Assembly: GCA_030686995.1 (NCBI GenBank)
Contig: CM060707.1
Coordinates: forward strand, 80,560,972 to 80,624,971
Direction: 5' to 3'
DNA: 64,000 bases
Origin: Artemisia argyi
Taxonomy: Eukaryota; Streptophyta; Magnoliopsida; Asterales; Asteraceae
The notes below the pieces were generated by a model that saw nothing but the letters and a program-made list of their open reading frames with translations, did no database searches and was not told the origin of the DNA. The translations under genes were made by a program, and so were the position numbers. Positions 9,479 through 21,773 of the stretch are shown one piece after another. Every line of letters begins with the position of its first letter. Position 1 is the first letter of the stretch.

Positions 9479-12400
9479 ATGGCAACCAACGAATTCTCCA
9501 ACCTTAGGATCACTAGAAGTCGTAGCACCACTAAAGACCTCGTCTTGCCTTATGCAGAACCCGAAAGAGAAATGTGTAGGTTAAGACGAACTCACTCAAC
9601 ACCTGAACCATCCAGCATTGCTATCGACTTTGATGCACCTCTCTCTGAAGAAAATTCAGAAAATCACATCACAACCCCGAGTTCCCACAATGAGACGAAT
9701 ACTCCTATAATACCTCCTCCTAAGCGTCTCAAGGATTACTCTTCCCCAACTCCTCGTGGGTTCTCCAATGCCATTGTTTATCCAAACGAACACACCAACG
9801 AGGTCTTGCATGCAAATGATATTTGGCTTGTCAAAAGTGTGTGTAAGTTCCACGGACTTGATGAGGAAAATCCGATCCAACACATCAAGGACTTCCTAAA
9901 AATAGTGGATACCATCCATACGGGTGGGACTACTAGAAACACATCCCGACTGCGATTCTTCCCTTTCACCTTATACGAAAAAGCCCAAGAATGGTATAAC
10001 AAACTCCCTTCCGAATCTATTTTCACATGGGAGCAACTCATATCCAAGTTCTATGAGAAGTTCTTTCCACCTGGAAAAACCTCAGCATTTAGGGATAGGA
10101 TCCTTCGTTTCCGAAAGGGGAAGGATGAACCCTTCCATAAAGCGTGGACTAGATTCAAAGATTTAATAAGACAAGTTCCACATCATGGCATTGAACTTTG
10201 GCTCTTGGTCCAAATCTTTTACGAAAATATCTCCTCTAATGACCGGAACGGAATCAACCAATCTAGGAAAGGAAGATTGGCCAATCTTAGCGCTGAGGAA
10301 GGATGGGACAGGATTGAAGAATATGCCCAAGACCAGGATAACACTTGGGATGAACCTGAGTCGACTATCGGCATTTCTGAAACCATCCCGGATCGGTTAA
10401 GCAAAGTTCACAAAAGAATGGATTGCCTAGCTGGATCGCAACCACCTAAGATGCTGTCAAACCCTTACTTGATCTGCGATTACTGTGGAGGTCCGCATGA
10501 GGTGGAGGAATGCGGAGGAGCAGCCAAAACTGAACATGCGTGCTTGTCAGGAGGAGACATTTATACTGATCCCTCCCTTTTGCCTTTCTACCAAAATGAT
10601 GATTATACCCTTTGGGGAAATCTGGTAAGGAAGAGAAAAGGGGAGGGAGGCCCTGAATTCAAGATCAGGAGCAATTTCGAAGATGACCTTGGTCACTTCA
10701 CTCAAGAAAAAGACTTGCAAATGAAGGGGCTTAATGAGCTTCTCGACGAACAGCAGGAGGATGTCGGAGAATTTTTCAGCAAGCTTAACTTAGCCCTAGA
10801 TAACCTCCAACCACCGTCAGGAAGAAGAAAAGATCCCATGCTCGCGATAACCACACGGGCCGGAACGACAACCAAGGACCCTCCTTACCCAAATTCGTCC
10901 CCCATCACACTCGATTCAGACAAACCTGGGGAGGAGGAGCAGGATGTCGGCATTGGCACCCCGGACCAACCACCCGTGACAACCCCCTCCCCATCAGCCC
11001 TTCCTAGCCCACCTGTGAGAATTCCATACCCATCCCGACTAAGGAACCAGAAAACGGAGAATGATAACAAGAGGTTCTTGTCATACCTAAAAGACTCGGT
11101 TGTCACCATACCTCTCCTGGATGCTTGCTATCACATGCCAAAGTATAGCACATACTTCAAAAAACTGCTCGCTAACAGGAAGAAGCTCGAGGGTCTTGTA
11201 ACCCTAGGGGAAGAATGCTCAGTGGTGACCCATAAAGGGCTACCAAAGAAAGTAGACGATCCGGGCAGCTTCACCTTGCCATGCTCTATAGGACCTCTAT
11301 CAATCAAGAATGCTCTTGCCGATTTGGGAGCAAGTATCAACCTCATGCCTCTCTCTATGTTCCGTAAACTAGGATATTCCGGATTGAAGCCTACCCGTAT
11401 GAACATCCAACTAGCCGATAGATCAGTCAAATACCCCGAAGGGATATGTGAGAACGTGCTAGTCAAGGTTGGGAAATTCAAATTCCCTGTCGACTTCGTA
11501 ATCCTGGATATGGAGGAGGACGACGTGGTACCTATCATTTTAGGTAGACCATTTCTTGCTACCGCTCGTGCAGTCATCGATGTCTACGATGGCAAATTGA
11601 CCTTACGAGTAGGAGACGATAGCACAACCTTCGACATTAAGGATTCTATGGACCTCTCCCTCGAAGCATCCAACCGGCTCTACTTTATCGGGGAAGTAGA
11701 TGAGCTCACAGATATCATTGATGACTGTATCGATGAACAAATCGATGAAGGTTGGCTACGGGACGAGAGTTTTCTGCCTTTGCTGGAGGTGGAAAAGACG
11801 GAGGAAGTTAATGCAGTCTCCTTCTACCCCAGACAAGAGGCAACGGAGCATCTCGAGCTCCGAAAGCCCGAGAACAAGCTCAAACCTTCTATTATCGAGC
11901 CCCCTGACGTTGAACTTAAAGAGCTCCCTAATCATTTGGAGTATGCCTTTCTTCAGGGAGAAAGCCAACTCCCGGTAATCATAAACTCTTCCTTGGAAAA
12001 GGAACAAAAAGTTAGACTCTTAGAGGTCCTGAAAAAATACAAGGGGGTACTCGCATGGAGTGTGGCCGACATTAAGGGGATTGACTCCACTTTTTGCACA
12101 CATAAGATTCTTATGGAGGAAGATTATAAACCCACTGTGCAACCCCAGAGGCGAGTGAACCCTAACATTAAGGAGGTAGTGAAGAAGGAAGTTATCAAAC
12201 TTTTGGATGCAGGACTGATTTACCCGATCTCGGATAGCCCATGGGTTAGTCCTGTGCAGGTTGTACCTAAAAAGGGTGGAATGACTGTAGTAAAAAATGA
12301 CAAGGGTGAGATGGTGCCCCAGAGAACTGTCACTGGATGGCGGGTATGCATTGACTATCGAAAGCTCAACGATGCCACGAGGAAAGATCACTTTCCCTTA

Positions 12401-13798
12401 CCATTCATTGATCAGATGTTAGAAAGATTATCTGGACACGAGTACTATTGCTTCTTAGATGGATTCTCTGGATATTTTCAAATCCCCATAGCACCTGAGG
12501 ACCAAGAAAAGACCACGTTTACTTGCCCCTATGGAACGTTTGCATATAAAAGGATGCCTTTTGGGCTATGTAATGCCCCCGCCACTTTCCAACGTTGCAT
12601 GACCGCAATCTTTCACGAACTCATGGAAGACAGCATGGAAGTATTCATGGATGACTTTTCAGTCTTCGGAAACTCCTTCGACCGCTGTCTTGCTAATTTA
12701 GAAAAGATGCTTAAACGTTGCGAGGAAACCAACTTGGTGTTGAACTGGGAAAAGTGTCATTTCATGGTAAAGGAAGGGATTGTGTTGGGACATAAGATTT
12801 CAGGGAACGGGATTGAGGTGGACCAAGCTAAGGTTGAAGCTATATCTAAGTTACCATACCCCACAACTGTTAAGGCAATACGCAGCTTTTTGGGGCACGC
12901 CGGATTTTATCGGAGATTCATCAAAGACTTCTCCAAAATTGCCCGGCCAATGACTCAATTGCTTGTGAAGGATGCTCCATTCGATTTTTCCCAAGAATGC
13001 AAAGATGCTTTCGACCTCCTAAAAAGGGAACTCACTCAAGCTCCAATCATGATCACACCCAACTGGGAGCTACCATTTGAAATAATGTGTGACGCTAGCG
13101 ACTTCGCTGTCAGGGCTGTATTAGGTCAGCGACGTGACAAGCTTTTCCAACCTATTTACTACGCTAGCAAAACCATGAATCCCGCCCAAGAGAACTACTC
13201 CACCACCGAAAAAGAATTATTAGCCGTAGTGTTTGCATTCGACAAATTCCGGCAATATCTTGTCCTTTCAAAGACAGTCGTCTTCACTGACCACTCAGCT
13301 CTTAGATATCTGTTTGCGAAACAGGACGCCAAGCCACGACTGATTCGGTGGATCTTGTTGCTACAAGAATTTGATGTTGAGATTCGCGATAAGAGGGGGG
13401 CTGAGAATCTAGCCGCCGATCATCTATCTCGCCTGGAAAACCCCTTGGATAAACACGATAGAAGTGAAATTAAGGATTCGTTTCCCGACGAACAACTGAT
13501 GTCTATCCTTGATTCGGAACCATGGTACGCTGACTTCGCCAATTACTTCGCAAGTAGATGTAGACTTGTTCTTGAACACCTGACTAAATACGAAAGGAAG
13601 AGGTTCTTTTCCCAGCTGAAATATTACTTCTGGGATGAACCATTTTTATTCCGAAGGTGTCCTGACCACATTATAAGGCGTTGTGTTTCGGAGAATGAGG
13701 CAGTGAAAATCATGAGGGAATGTCACTCCGGTCCCTCTGGAGGGCATCATGGGGTAAATGTTACTGCTCGAAAGATTCTCGATGCAGGATTCTATTGA
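9479..13798 (+). CDS. TE-C Gag-protease-RT-RNase H-integrase N-terminus (interrupted by TGA)
   Basis: This Athila-type polyprotein is 1439 aa up to a TGA at 13796-13798. Gag core is about residues 120-260, with a CDYCGGPHEVEEC knuckle near 331-343. The aspartic protease motif ADLGASINLMP is near 613, and RT runs from about 870 with FLDGFSGYFQIPI near 990 and the catalytic FMDD near 1055. RNase H starts at CDASD (about 1204), and the integrase HHCC histidines lie in HSGPSGGHHG near 1417. The TGA falls where GFYW is expected (TGG to TGA). The same frame resumes immediately and holds the rest of integrase, so one nonsense mutation separates them. All other catalytic motifs look intact. Confidence 0.92.
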   Translation: MATNEFSNLRITRSRSTTKDLVLPYAEPEREMCRLRRTHSTPEPSSIAIDFDAPLSEENSENHITTPSSHNETNTPIIPPPKRLKDYSSPTPRGFSNAIVYPNEHTNEVLHANDIWLVKSVCKFHGLDEENPIQHIKDFLKIVDTIHTGGTTRNTSRLRFFPFTLYEKAQEWYNKLPSESIFTWEQLISKFYEKFFPPGKTSAFRDRILRFRKGKDEPFHKAWTRFKDLIRQVPHHGIELWLLVQIFYENISSNDRNGINQSRKGRLANLSAEEGWDRIEEYAQDQDNTWDEPESTIGISETIPDRLSKVHKRMDCLAGSQPPKMLSNPYLICDYCGGPHEVEECGGAAKTEHACLSGGDIYTDPSLLPFYQNDDYTLWGNLVRKRKGEGGPEFKIRSNFEDDLGHFTQEKDLQMKGLNELLDEQQEDVGEFFSKLNLALDNLQPPSGRRKDPMLAITTRAGTTTKDPPYPNSSPITLDSDKPGEEEQDVGIGTPDQPPVTTPSPSALPSPPVRIPYPSRLRNQKTENDNKRFLSYLKDSVVTIPLLDACYHMPKYSTYFKKLLANRKKLEGLVTLGEECSVVTHKGLPKKVDDPGSFTLPCSIGPLSIKNALADLGASINLMPLSMFRKLGYSGLKPTRMNIQLADRSVKYPEGICENVLVKVGKFKFPVDFVILDMEEDDVVPIILGRPFLATARAVIDVYDGKLTLRVGDDSTTFDIKDSMDLSLEASNRLYFIGEVDELTDIIDDCIDEQIDEGWLRDESFLPLLEVEKTEEVNAVSFYPRQEATEHLELRKPENKLKPSIIEPPDVELKELPNHLEYAFLQGESQLPVIINSSLEKEQKVRLLEVLKKYKGVLAWSVADIKGIDSTFCTHKILMEEDYKPTVQPQRRVNPNIKEVVKKEVIKLLDAGLIYPISDSPWVSPVQVVPKKGGMTVVKNDKGEMVPQRTVTGWRVCIDYRKLNDATRKDHFPLPFIDQMLERLSGHEYYCFLDGFSGYFQIPIAPEDQEKTTFTCPYGTFAYKRMPFGLCNAPATFQRCMTAIFHELMEDSMEVFMDDFSVFGNSFDRCLANLEKMLKRCEETNLVLNWEKCHFMVKEGIVLGHKISGNGIEVDQAKVEAISKLPYPTTVKAIRSFLGHAGFYRRFIKDFSKIARPMTQLLVKDAPFDFSQECKDAFDLLKRELTQAPIMITPNWELPFEIMCDASDFAVRAVLGQRRDKLFQPIYYASKTMNPAQENYSTTEKELLAVVFAFDKFRQYLVLSKTVVFTDHSALRYLFAKQDAKPRLIRWILLLQEFDVEIRDKRGAENLAADHLSRLENPLDKHDRSEIKDSFPDEQLMSILDSEPWYADFANYFASRCRLVLEHLTKYERKRFFSQLKYYFWDEPFLFRRCPDHIIRRCVSENEAVKIMRECHSGPSGGHHGVNVTARKILDAGFY

Positions 13799-14818
13799 CC
13801 CACAATTTTCCGTGATGTAAAAGATATGGTACAAGCGTGTGATGCATGTCAACGGGCTGGAAATATATCGCATAGGGATGAGGCACCTCAGAACTTTATA
13901 AAAGTTTGTGAGGTATTCGATGTTTGGGGGATTGACTTTATGGGACCCTTTCCATCCTCAGGGGGGAACGAGTACATCTTAGTCGCCATTGACTATGTTT
14001 CGAAATGGGTTGAAGCACAAGCCCTTAGGACTAATGATGCTAGAGTGGTAATTCATTTCCTGAAAAAGCTTTTCGCAAGATTCGGGATTCCGAAAGCTCT
14101 CATCAGTGATAGGGGGACACATTTTTGCAACGCACAAATGGAAAAGGTCATGAAGAGGTATGGAGTACCCCACCGATTCTCCACCGCCTATCATCCACAA
14201 ACCAATGGCCAAGTCGAAAACACCAATAGAGCTATTAAAAGAATACTTGAAAAAACGGTTAGTCAAAACAGAAAGGACTGGTCATTCAAACTCGACGAAG
14301 CCTTATGGGCATTCCGAACTGCTTACAAAACACCTATTGGAACGACCCCGTTCCGCATGGTGTATGGTAAGGCATGTCACTTACCGGTAGAATTAGAACA
14401 CAAGGCTTATTGGGCGCTTAAGGCATGCAACTTAGATTACACAACTGCGGGGAACAGTAGGTTTTTGCAATTACACGAGCTTGATGAGCTTAGATTAGAA
14501 GCCTACGAATCCTCCATCACATATAAAGAGAGAGCTAAAAGATGGCATGATCAAAGAATTAAGAAACCCAAAGAATTTTCAGAAGGAGACAGGGTCCTAT
14601 TATACAATTCTCGGTTGAGATTATTTCCCGGGAAACTTAAGTCTAGATGGTACGGGCCGTTCACGGTGAAGAATTCCTCTAAATTTGGAGCTGTAGTGTT
14701 AGTTGATGATGAGGGTAGAGAATTCACGGTTAACATACAACGTGTGAAACATTACCAAGAAAATAACAATGAAATGATTAATGAGGAGGATGTGATGTTT
14801 GATGATGAAGTTATGTAG
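13799..14818 (+). CDS. TE-C integrase catalytic core and C-terminus
   Basis: In frame with the Gag-Pol ORF; the first ATG after the stop is 13826. CDACQRAG supplies the CC half of the zinc-binding HHCC. Catalytic residues of the DDE core appear in [18 protein letters not shown] and [20 protein letters not shown]. The C-terminal part carries a WYGPF-type segment, and the ORF ends at TAG 14816-14818. The integrase would insert element cDNA into nuclear DNA. With the upstream TGA it would require readthrough or supply in trans. Confidence 0.9.
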   Translation, partial: PTIFRDVKDMVQACDACQRAGNISHRDEAPQNFIKVCEVFDVWGIDFMGPFPSSGGNEYILVAIDYVSKWVEAQALRTNDARVVIHFLKKLFARFGIPKALISDRGTHFCNAQMEKVMKRYGVPHRFSTAYHPQTNGQVENTNRAIKRILEKTVSQNRKDWSFKLDEALWAFRTAYKTPIGTTPFRMVYGKACHLPVELEHKAYWALKACNLDYTTAGNSRFLQLHELDELRLEAYESSITYKERAKRWHDQRIKKPKEFSEGDRVLLYNSRLRLFPGKLKSRWYGPFTVKNSSKFGAVVLVDDEGREFTVNIQRVKHYQENNNEMINEEDVMFDDEVM

Positions 14819-16644
14819 TAACCCACGACTTTGAGTCTAGCTACAAGACTCGTAAATAAAGAAAAGCGCTTCTTGGGAGGCAACCCATGTTTTGTGTGAT
14901 TTTTATTTGTTTGATTGTTATTTGCTTCCGTATGCATGTTTTATTTTTATTGATTGGTTGATCATGTTTCTCAATTAAAAGGTGAAATACTTTATTATGT
15001 TGTTTAGCCAAGTCTTAACTTCAACCTAGAGGTATTTTTGCAAAAGATAAGTGTAAGGGGAAACCCCAAATATGTTTTTAAGAAACAACCCGATCATGAT
15101 TCTCCACAATATTTAATGAACATGTATATTCGTATTTGTTAGAGTCAAATGCTTGTATTGAGTCATAATGAAGTTTTGCAGGATTTTCCAGGAAGTAGGA
15201 CAAAGTTTTTCTAGAAATTTTCCGGAAACTTAACATAAGAATTTCTGCAGGTCCATTCTGACGGCGTCAGGAGTTAAAATCTGGAAATTTTGCCGGTCTT
15301 GTTTTTCTAACGGAGTCTTATGGTTTTTGTGAATTATTAAGTTTTATAATCTCCAGGAAATCTGCAAACTTCATTCCACAAGCATTATATCTTACTTTGT
15401 TTTCTAGGATTTAGTAACTTATATAGGATGCCGCCGATTTTACGCGAGGTTGCCTTGTCTACTTTTGTCAGGATTTACATGTTATTTGTGACAAGAAGAT
15501 GATTTATATTCTGGAAGGGAAGCTTTGATTGTTCGTTTTCTTGGAAGAAGATTTAACATGGCCAACTAAAATCCATACCGAGCGAATCAGGGGAGTATTT
15601 GATTTCATTCTCTTTACTTTTTAACTTTTACATTCTTTACTTGAACATTGGGGACAATGTTCATCTTAAGTGTAAGGGGAGGGTAAAAAGATGATACCTT
15701 ACATATGCACTTTCGCTTGAGTTTGTTTTGTTTGATAGTAGATGAGTAATAAAACTACGAGAAATACTTGTTAGTGTAATTTTAGCGCCAAATTTAAAAT
15801 TTTTTACAACATTTAGGAGTGAAACTTTAGCCATAGCAAGCGTCTCATGGATAGGAGGTTATATGACTAGCACATAACCGTATATTCAGAAAAATTTTCC
15901 ACCCAAAAATGTGAGGTTCGCCTTTAGTTTTGATAGGAAAAGCATTCATTATTGGTGCTTATGAGTGTACCGGTAGCATTTAGATTCTAGAACTTGCGTT
16001 AGTGATGCATCCCGAGACCGCTAGTGAGACTACATTCGTGTAGTAGGATTTACTACATGATAAGAGGCATTAGGATCACCCTTGTGTTAAACCCGTATCA
16101 TGATTACTTGACCATTTAAGTCATATTACTTGGCTAGTTAAGTCAACTAATTTTTCCCACACCCTTAGCGTTGTACTCATTTTTAGTACACGATACCCCT
16201 AGTACACCCCTCCGAGCCTATCTTTTCGTTTCTAACTTTAAGCATTTTACTTAAAGGAAGAATTTGTTACACCCCACTTAAATGTACAACCAAATCGCCT
16301 TAGCCTTCCGTGTATGCGCTCATTTTTAGTGCATTATTGTTATTTGTTAAACCCTAAGTTAACTTTCTAATTGATTACATGGTTGCTAAGTCGAGTCATA
16401 TCCTTGTACATATTGTTTTGGAACTATTGGGACTCATGGGTAAGTACTTATTTTATGGAGTAATGGGGAAGAACATAATATATTACCCCCATATGTACGT
16501 TAATCTTAAAAGTGCTCCAAGTGTTTTGATTTTCTTAATTCGAGTCATTAGATTAGTTAATTGTAAAGTATGTAAAGATTCAAGTGTAAGGGGAATTCTC
16601 ATCCCCTATGATGTATTATTTTGGATGGTAGGGTAAGAGTGTAT

Positions 16645-16684
<40 letters not shown>

Positions 16685-16714
16685 GAAAAAATTTAGAAAA
16701 AAAAAATAGAAAAG

Positions 16715-16760
<46 letters not shown>

Positions 16761-17314
16761 AAACATACGGACTACCATCCCGTTTTTATTCTATGTTTAT
16801 TTTATATTTTTGTTATTTTTCATTTATTAGCTTAAGTCGAGTCTAGTCTTGGCTTAGCAACGCCATCTTGTACATGTAATTAACCAAGATTGTTAACTCT
16901 TCACCAGTAAAACTTCCTTTATCCAACAAAACCGTGTAATTCATATCCCTACACCTAACGTTATAACCCTTTAAAAGACCTCTTTGATAGTTTATCCTAG
17001 GTGCTTACGCCATGTGGTGGAGGTTTGATCCTTTCCCAAGCCTATGGTAATCTATTTTGCTATGACAGGTAGTGAGAGATATCTTCCATTTCCATAATGT
17101 TATATTACTTTATTACACCCGAGAGATGTGAGTATCTAAACACTATTTGTGAGGTGCTTGTGTATGACCTCCGTGCTTGTCTATTGGTCTTTAGTGGAAC
17201 GATTATTTGTTGTAATTACTTTTATATTAGTGTTAAATGACCCCTAACTTATCTTTTGACTACAATAAAAGCTCATTTGCTTGAGGACAAGCAAATCTCA
17301 AGTGTAAGGGTATA
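14819..17314 (+). other. TE-C post-pol noncoding region
   Basis: There is no ORF of env-like size. A GGGAGGCAACCCA phrase at about 14875 is one I associate with Athila 3' regions. One isolated TGACGGCGTCA site (15259-15269) repeats the LTR word. A 115-bp A/G-rich tract (16647-16763) produces a spurious Lys-rich frame. The region ends at the 3' LTR with CAAGTGTAAGGGTATA. Confidence 0.75.
16647..16763 (+). repeat. Poly-A / A-G rich tract in TE-C
   Basis: Near-pure A runs with scattered G. This is low-complexity sequence, and sequencing length errors are possible. Confidence 0.85.
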
Positions 17315-18720
17315 TGATGAGGCGAAAAATGATCCGTTTTTAGGGGGTCATTTAAGCCCGAATCCGACTTTATTTGATCAAATATTGCCCTAAATCGTTC
17401 CTTTTGTGATTTTAGGTGTTTGGAGAGTGAATTCTGGAAAAGAGGCTATTTTGGACGTTTTTGGAGCATAAAGTGAAGAAAACGGCAAAGTACCAAAAAT
17501 CCAAGCTGAAAATACAAGGTGACGGCGTCAAGACCAAACGCTTGACGGCGTCAGACATGAAGAATTAAGTATCGAAGGTGGTGACGGCGTCAGATGAACT
17601 GGTGACGGCGTCAAAGTGGCCAAGAATAATTTACCGTGGGTGGTGACGGCGTCACATAGGCCGTCATAAGTGGATCAAGGCCGTCCGAGGAAGTTTATGG
17701 CGGCGAGGTGACGGCGTCAGAATTAACTCTTGACGCCGTCAGAACGATTTTCCTATATATAGTTTTCTAGTTTTTTCATTAAAGGGAGAGAAGTTTTGGT
17801 GAAACCCTAAAGAGGATTTTGGTGCCTCTTTCACAGGTTTTTCAAGGGTTCCAAACCCTTGAGACCTTGCATTGTAATTGAGATAAGTATACTTTCAATT
17901 CAATCAATATGTCTATGTGTTGGTTGTTTATCTCTTGTTCTTGTCTCAATTCCATTATGCTAGGCTAGATATCTCTTGTGTTTACTTAGATCTAATGAAA
18001 CCTAGATGTTGATTATGTGTTGATTACTTGTCTATTCTTGTTTTGAATGAATGATTTATATGTTAGGCTTAAGAAAACTGGCAGATCTCCAAATGGTAAC
18101 ATGCTTGAACGTCTTAAGAAACATGAACCGAGGCGTACTAGGTCTTTATTGGTTGTATTTAATGCATGAGCCACTGTTTACAATCCCTATAGTTGTGCTG
18201 GGTCATGGTGTAGGAGGAGATAAGAGCTCATAGAGTTGGGGAGTTATGTATGCCACCCCACGAATGGTATTAAGGAATACAACCCGTCATTCATACAAGT
18301 GTAACAAGTAATTAACATGTAAAAGATATCTAGGGAGTAATGAAGTCTAAGTAAACACAATTTTTCCAATTACTGCTCACAACCTTAGTATAATTAGTTT
18401 GTTTTCATTTTTATTATTTTATTTTGATTGCATCTTAGCTTTGGGTTAGTTGAATAGCAACTAATTCCGCCCACTCTTCCAAAACCCGAGATTTTACTTG
18501 CTTTCATAAAAATATAAAAATACAAAAATAATCATCTCTCACCTCTAGAACTATTAATTAGGTTTTCTAATCCTAGCGACACTATTCCTAAGCTGAACGA
18601 TCAATCCCCCGGTACTTGTCACTATACTATACTACAACGATCAGGTACACTGCCTGGTGGGGGTTGTAAGCCTCACGAGATCCCTCGAGAGGTAAAGCAA
18701 GGTGCGATTCCCACGCATCA
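17315..18720 (+). repeat. TE-C 3' LTR
   Basis: Same length as the 5' copy. The TGACGGCGTCA array lies at 17520-17741 with all seven sites intact, and the TATA box at 17753-17761. It is followed by the CTAAC target duplication. Confidence 0.9.
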
Positions 18721-19465
18721 CTAACCTCCATTTCTATCTCAAAAATCCTTTGATCATATAATTCATAAGTCTTTGTTTCCAAGTGATCCAAAGCTTCATC
18801 CACTCAAGTGCAAGAAGAAGAACACTTCTCTACATCCATTTAATTGTAGTGGTGTTGTGATTAGCTATTTTCATATTGTAGTAGTGCTAGATATTTGTAA
18901 AAGTGTTGTGAGAACTTGTTGATTGTAGAAACTAGGTGTGTTGTAAAGTAGTGTAGTAGTTGTGATTTAGTTGTGCATAGAAGCAGGTGTGAAGTTGACA
19001 AGGTGTGAAGAAGGTGTGAAGTCTTGAAGAAGTTGTGAAGGTGTGGAAAAGGTGTGAAGTCTTGAAGAAGTTGTGAGATTGGTTCTAGCTACGATTAGAA
19101 CTCGACATTTAGCATAGTGTCGTTAACTCGTGTAAGCCAAGGTGTGTAAGGTTTCTCCACCATAAGGAGTTTGTTGACATAGTGAAGAAAACTCTCGAGT
19201 GTGGTACTCGGAGAGTGGACCAGGGCAAGGAAGGTGTCCTTGTAGCCGAACCACTATAAATTTGCGTGTTGTGGTTTGATCTTTCTAACTCTATCTTTTC
19301 TTCATTGTATTTCAATACTTTCATTATTAGATTAGACTTGCTTATATTGGTTGTTACTTGAACTCACTTAAGATGGAATCGAAAGTTTTTATAAGCTACA
19401 AAATATTTTGGAAATAAATTTAAAAAGGACGTAAAACTATTCAACCCCCCTTCTAGTTTTCCACA
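18721..19465 (+). repeat. TE-B 5' LTR, second part
   Basis: It resumes after the CTAAC duplication (18721-18725) and matches 47637-48384. It includes an AAGGTGTGAAG-type word tract (about 18980-19080) and ends CTAGTTTTCCACA. Confidence 0.85.
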
Positions 19466-19467
19466 AT

Positions 19468-19480
19468 TGGTATCAGGAGC
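19468..19480 (+). promoter_or_regulatory. TE-B primer-binding site (tRNA-Met-like)
   Basis: TGGTATCAGGAGC lies 2 bp after the LTR end. It differs from the usual Copia site TGGTATCAGAGC by one inserted G, which may reduce priming. Confidence 0.7.
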
Positions 19481-19533
19481 CACGTCTAGCAAGATCTTTA
19501 AAATATATTGTATTTTAAAACTTGTAACGATCT

Positions 19534-21363
19534 ATGGAATCTGAAAAATATTTAGAAGGGCTATCTATGCAAAGACCACCACTATTTGAAAGTGATGGAT
19601 TTTTATATTGGAAAAATCGATTCGAAACTTATGTGAAGTCAAAAGATCTAGATCTTTGGCATGTTATTACTAATGGTGATTTCTTACCTATTCAAAATAA
19701 CCCTGAAACAATGAAAGATGAAATCGTACCCTTTGAAAAACAAAATGATGATTTAAAAAGAAAACTTGCTAAAAATAATGAAGCAAAAATGGTTATTTAT
19801 AATGCGCTACCACGTAAAGAGTACGAAAGGATCTTTATGTGTGAAACCGCAAAAGAAATTTGAAACTCTTTATTAATAACTCACCAAGGTAATAGTCAAG
19901 TCAAAGATAATAAGATAGATCTACTTGTTCAACAATATGAGCAATTCACGATTCCGGAAGAGGAATCAATTGGTAATGCTTTTGCTAGATTTAACACTAT
20001 CATCACAAGTTTAAAAGCACTTGATGAGAATTTTTCTAGTAAGAATTTTGTCAGGAAGTTTCTTAGGGCTCTTCACCCAAAATGGCGAGCTAAAGTGACA
20101 GCTATTGAAGAATCAAAGAATTTGTCAACATTACAACTTGATGAATTAATTGGAAATTTAAAAGTCTACGAAGCAATTATAAAATAAGATTTCGAAGTGG
20201 TTAAAGGAAAACGAGAGCAAAGCAAGTCAATCGCCTTGAAAGCTAGAAAGGAATCTAGTATCGAAGATAGCTCATCTTCCGAAAGTGATGACGAAGAATA
20301 TGCCATGGCCGTAAGAGATTTCCAGAAATTCTTAAAAAGGCGAGGAAGATTTGTAAGACAACCACATGATGAAAAGAAAGCATTTCAAAAGAGTAAGGAT
20401 GACAAGAATGAAAGGAAATGTTTCAAGTGTGGTAATCCAAATCACCTCATTGGAAAATGTCCAAGGATGACAAGAGATCAAAATCAAAGAGCAGTTGTTG
20501 CAGGAGCTTGGAGTGATAGCGATGAAAATGAGAAAGAAACAACAAAGGAAGAGAAGTGTCTTATGGCGAAGACATCAAATGAGGTACGTTCCGAAACCGA
20601 ATATTTTAGTGATGAAAATTTATCATTAGATGAAAAAGACTTAGATAATGAATATAATAGACTATGCAAATTAGGACAACTAGTAATGGCCAAAAACAAA
20701 TCACTAAAATACATAAACAATCAATTGGAAAATAAAGTACTAGAACTAAAAATTAAAATACATCAACTTGAAAAAGGTAAAGAAATTTTTGAAGAATGTA
20801 AATCATGTCAAGAGCTTAAAGGTGAAAACGAAATACTCAGGGAAGAAATTCGCAACCTTGATAAATTTGAAAATAGTAGTCACTCACTTAATAAAATAAT
20901 AAGTATTCAAAGAGTATCCGGAGATAAAACCGGTTTAGGATTTAACTCAAACGAAGCTTCAACAAGCGAGATTAAAAATGTCAAATTCGAAAATGAACTT
21001 AATGAACAAAAACCTCTAAAATCTAATCCTAAGTATATACTTATTAATGATAGAAAAATACCTCTTGCCAACAATGAAGAAGTAAAAGCTTTTTATAAAC
21101 CGTCTTTAAAAACCGAAGTAGGATCTTCTAAACCTAAGACAAGATCTAAAACTCCACCACCTAGAAAACCAAATAACCCTCATCCTAGGTCTAAAACACC
21201 TCAACCAAGAAGAAACCAAAATAGGCAAAACTATAATAACAATAGTAATCAAATATGGAACTACCAACAAAGCTACAATCCTTGGGGTATACTACCACCT
21301 TTCATGCATCCTAGTCAAATGTTAAACCTGTTTGGACCAAACAACTTTGGACCAAAGAGGTAA
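19534..21363 (+). pseudogene. TE-B Copia (SIRE-like) gag with two in-frame stops
   Basis: One frame runs from ATG 19534 to TAA 21361-21363, broken by TGA at 19861-19863 and TAA at 20185-20187. It opens MESEKYLEGLSMQRPPLFES, typical of a Copia Gag (DUF4219/UBN2-like region). The zinc knuckle [14 protein letters not shown] lies near residue 296, followed by an acidic region, a predicted coiled coil (about 390-470) and a Pro/Arg/Asn-rich tail ([12 protein letters not shown]). The TGA stands where related proteins have Trp (KEIW), a TGG to TGA change. In related elements this frame runs on into pol; here no protease or pol follows, so the element is non-autonomous. Confidence 0.85.
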
Positions 21364-21588
21364 TGGGGACCGAATAGCTAGATGAACATTCCTTGAGGCA
21401 ATCTTGAAGTTTTTCTCAACGTAGACTTTTTCAAAGTCTATTTGTCATCTTGAAGATTTTGAAGATTTTTGTTGAAGACCACCGGGTACGCCATTCTTTC
21501 ACAACTCATTGCCATGCTTAGATAAATATGCTTTGTTTGATTACGTTGTTTGTATAGATATAACTTGCTATTTTCCTCTATTTGTTCG

Positions 21589-21591
<3 letters not shown>

Positions 21592-21645
<54 letters not shown>

Positions 21646-21663
21646 TCATACTTATTATATTAG

Positions 21664-21755
<92 letters not shown>

Positions 21756-21773
21756 CTAATATAATAAGTATGA

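Larger units (their letters stand above)
7900..18720 (+). mobile_element. TE-C: near-complete Athila-type Gypsy element
   Basis: Both LTRs are 1406 bp (7900-9305 and 17315-18720), begin TGATGAGG and end ACGCATCA, and are flanked by a perfect CTAAC target duplication (7895-7899, 18721-18725). By eye I count about eleven differences between LTRs, nearly all transitions, so the insertion is recent. Internal order is primer site, a single Gag-Pol frame, and a 2.5-kb noncoding 3' region. It lies inside the 5' LTR of TE-B. The Athila assignment rests on the RT signature (GWRVCIDYRKLNDATRKDHF), the tRNA-Asp-type primer site and the post-pol GGGAGGCAACCCA phrase. Confidence 0.9.

Noticed and set aside
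11131..12391. Minus-strand frames of 123-148 codons in the TE-C pol region
   Set aside because: They are antisense shadows of a confidently identified Gag-Pol frame.
16621..16830. Lysine-rich 69-codon frame
   Set aside because: Arises from the poly-A/A-G tract in the TE-C 3' region.
14819..17314. An envelope-like ORF, sometimes present after pol in Athila elements
   Set aside because: No long frame, signal-like or transmembrane-like segment was found in this 2.5-kb region.
8636..18233. Identical 60-codon frames at 8636-8818 and 18051-18233
   Set aside because: They are the same position in the two TE-C LTRs; duplication is due to the LTRs, and there is no domain or coding signal.
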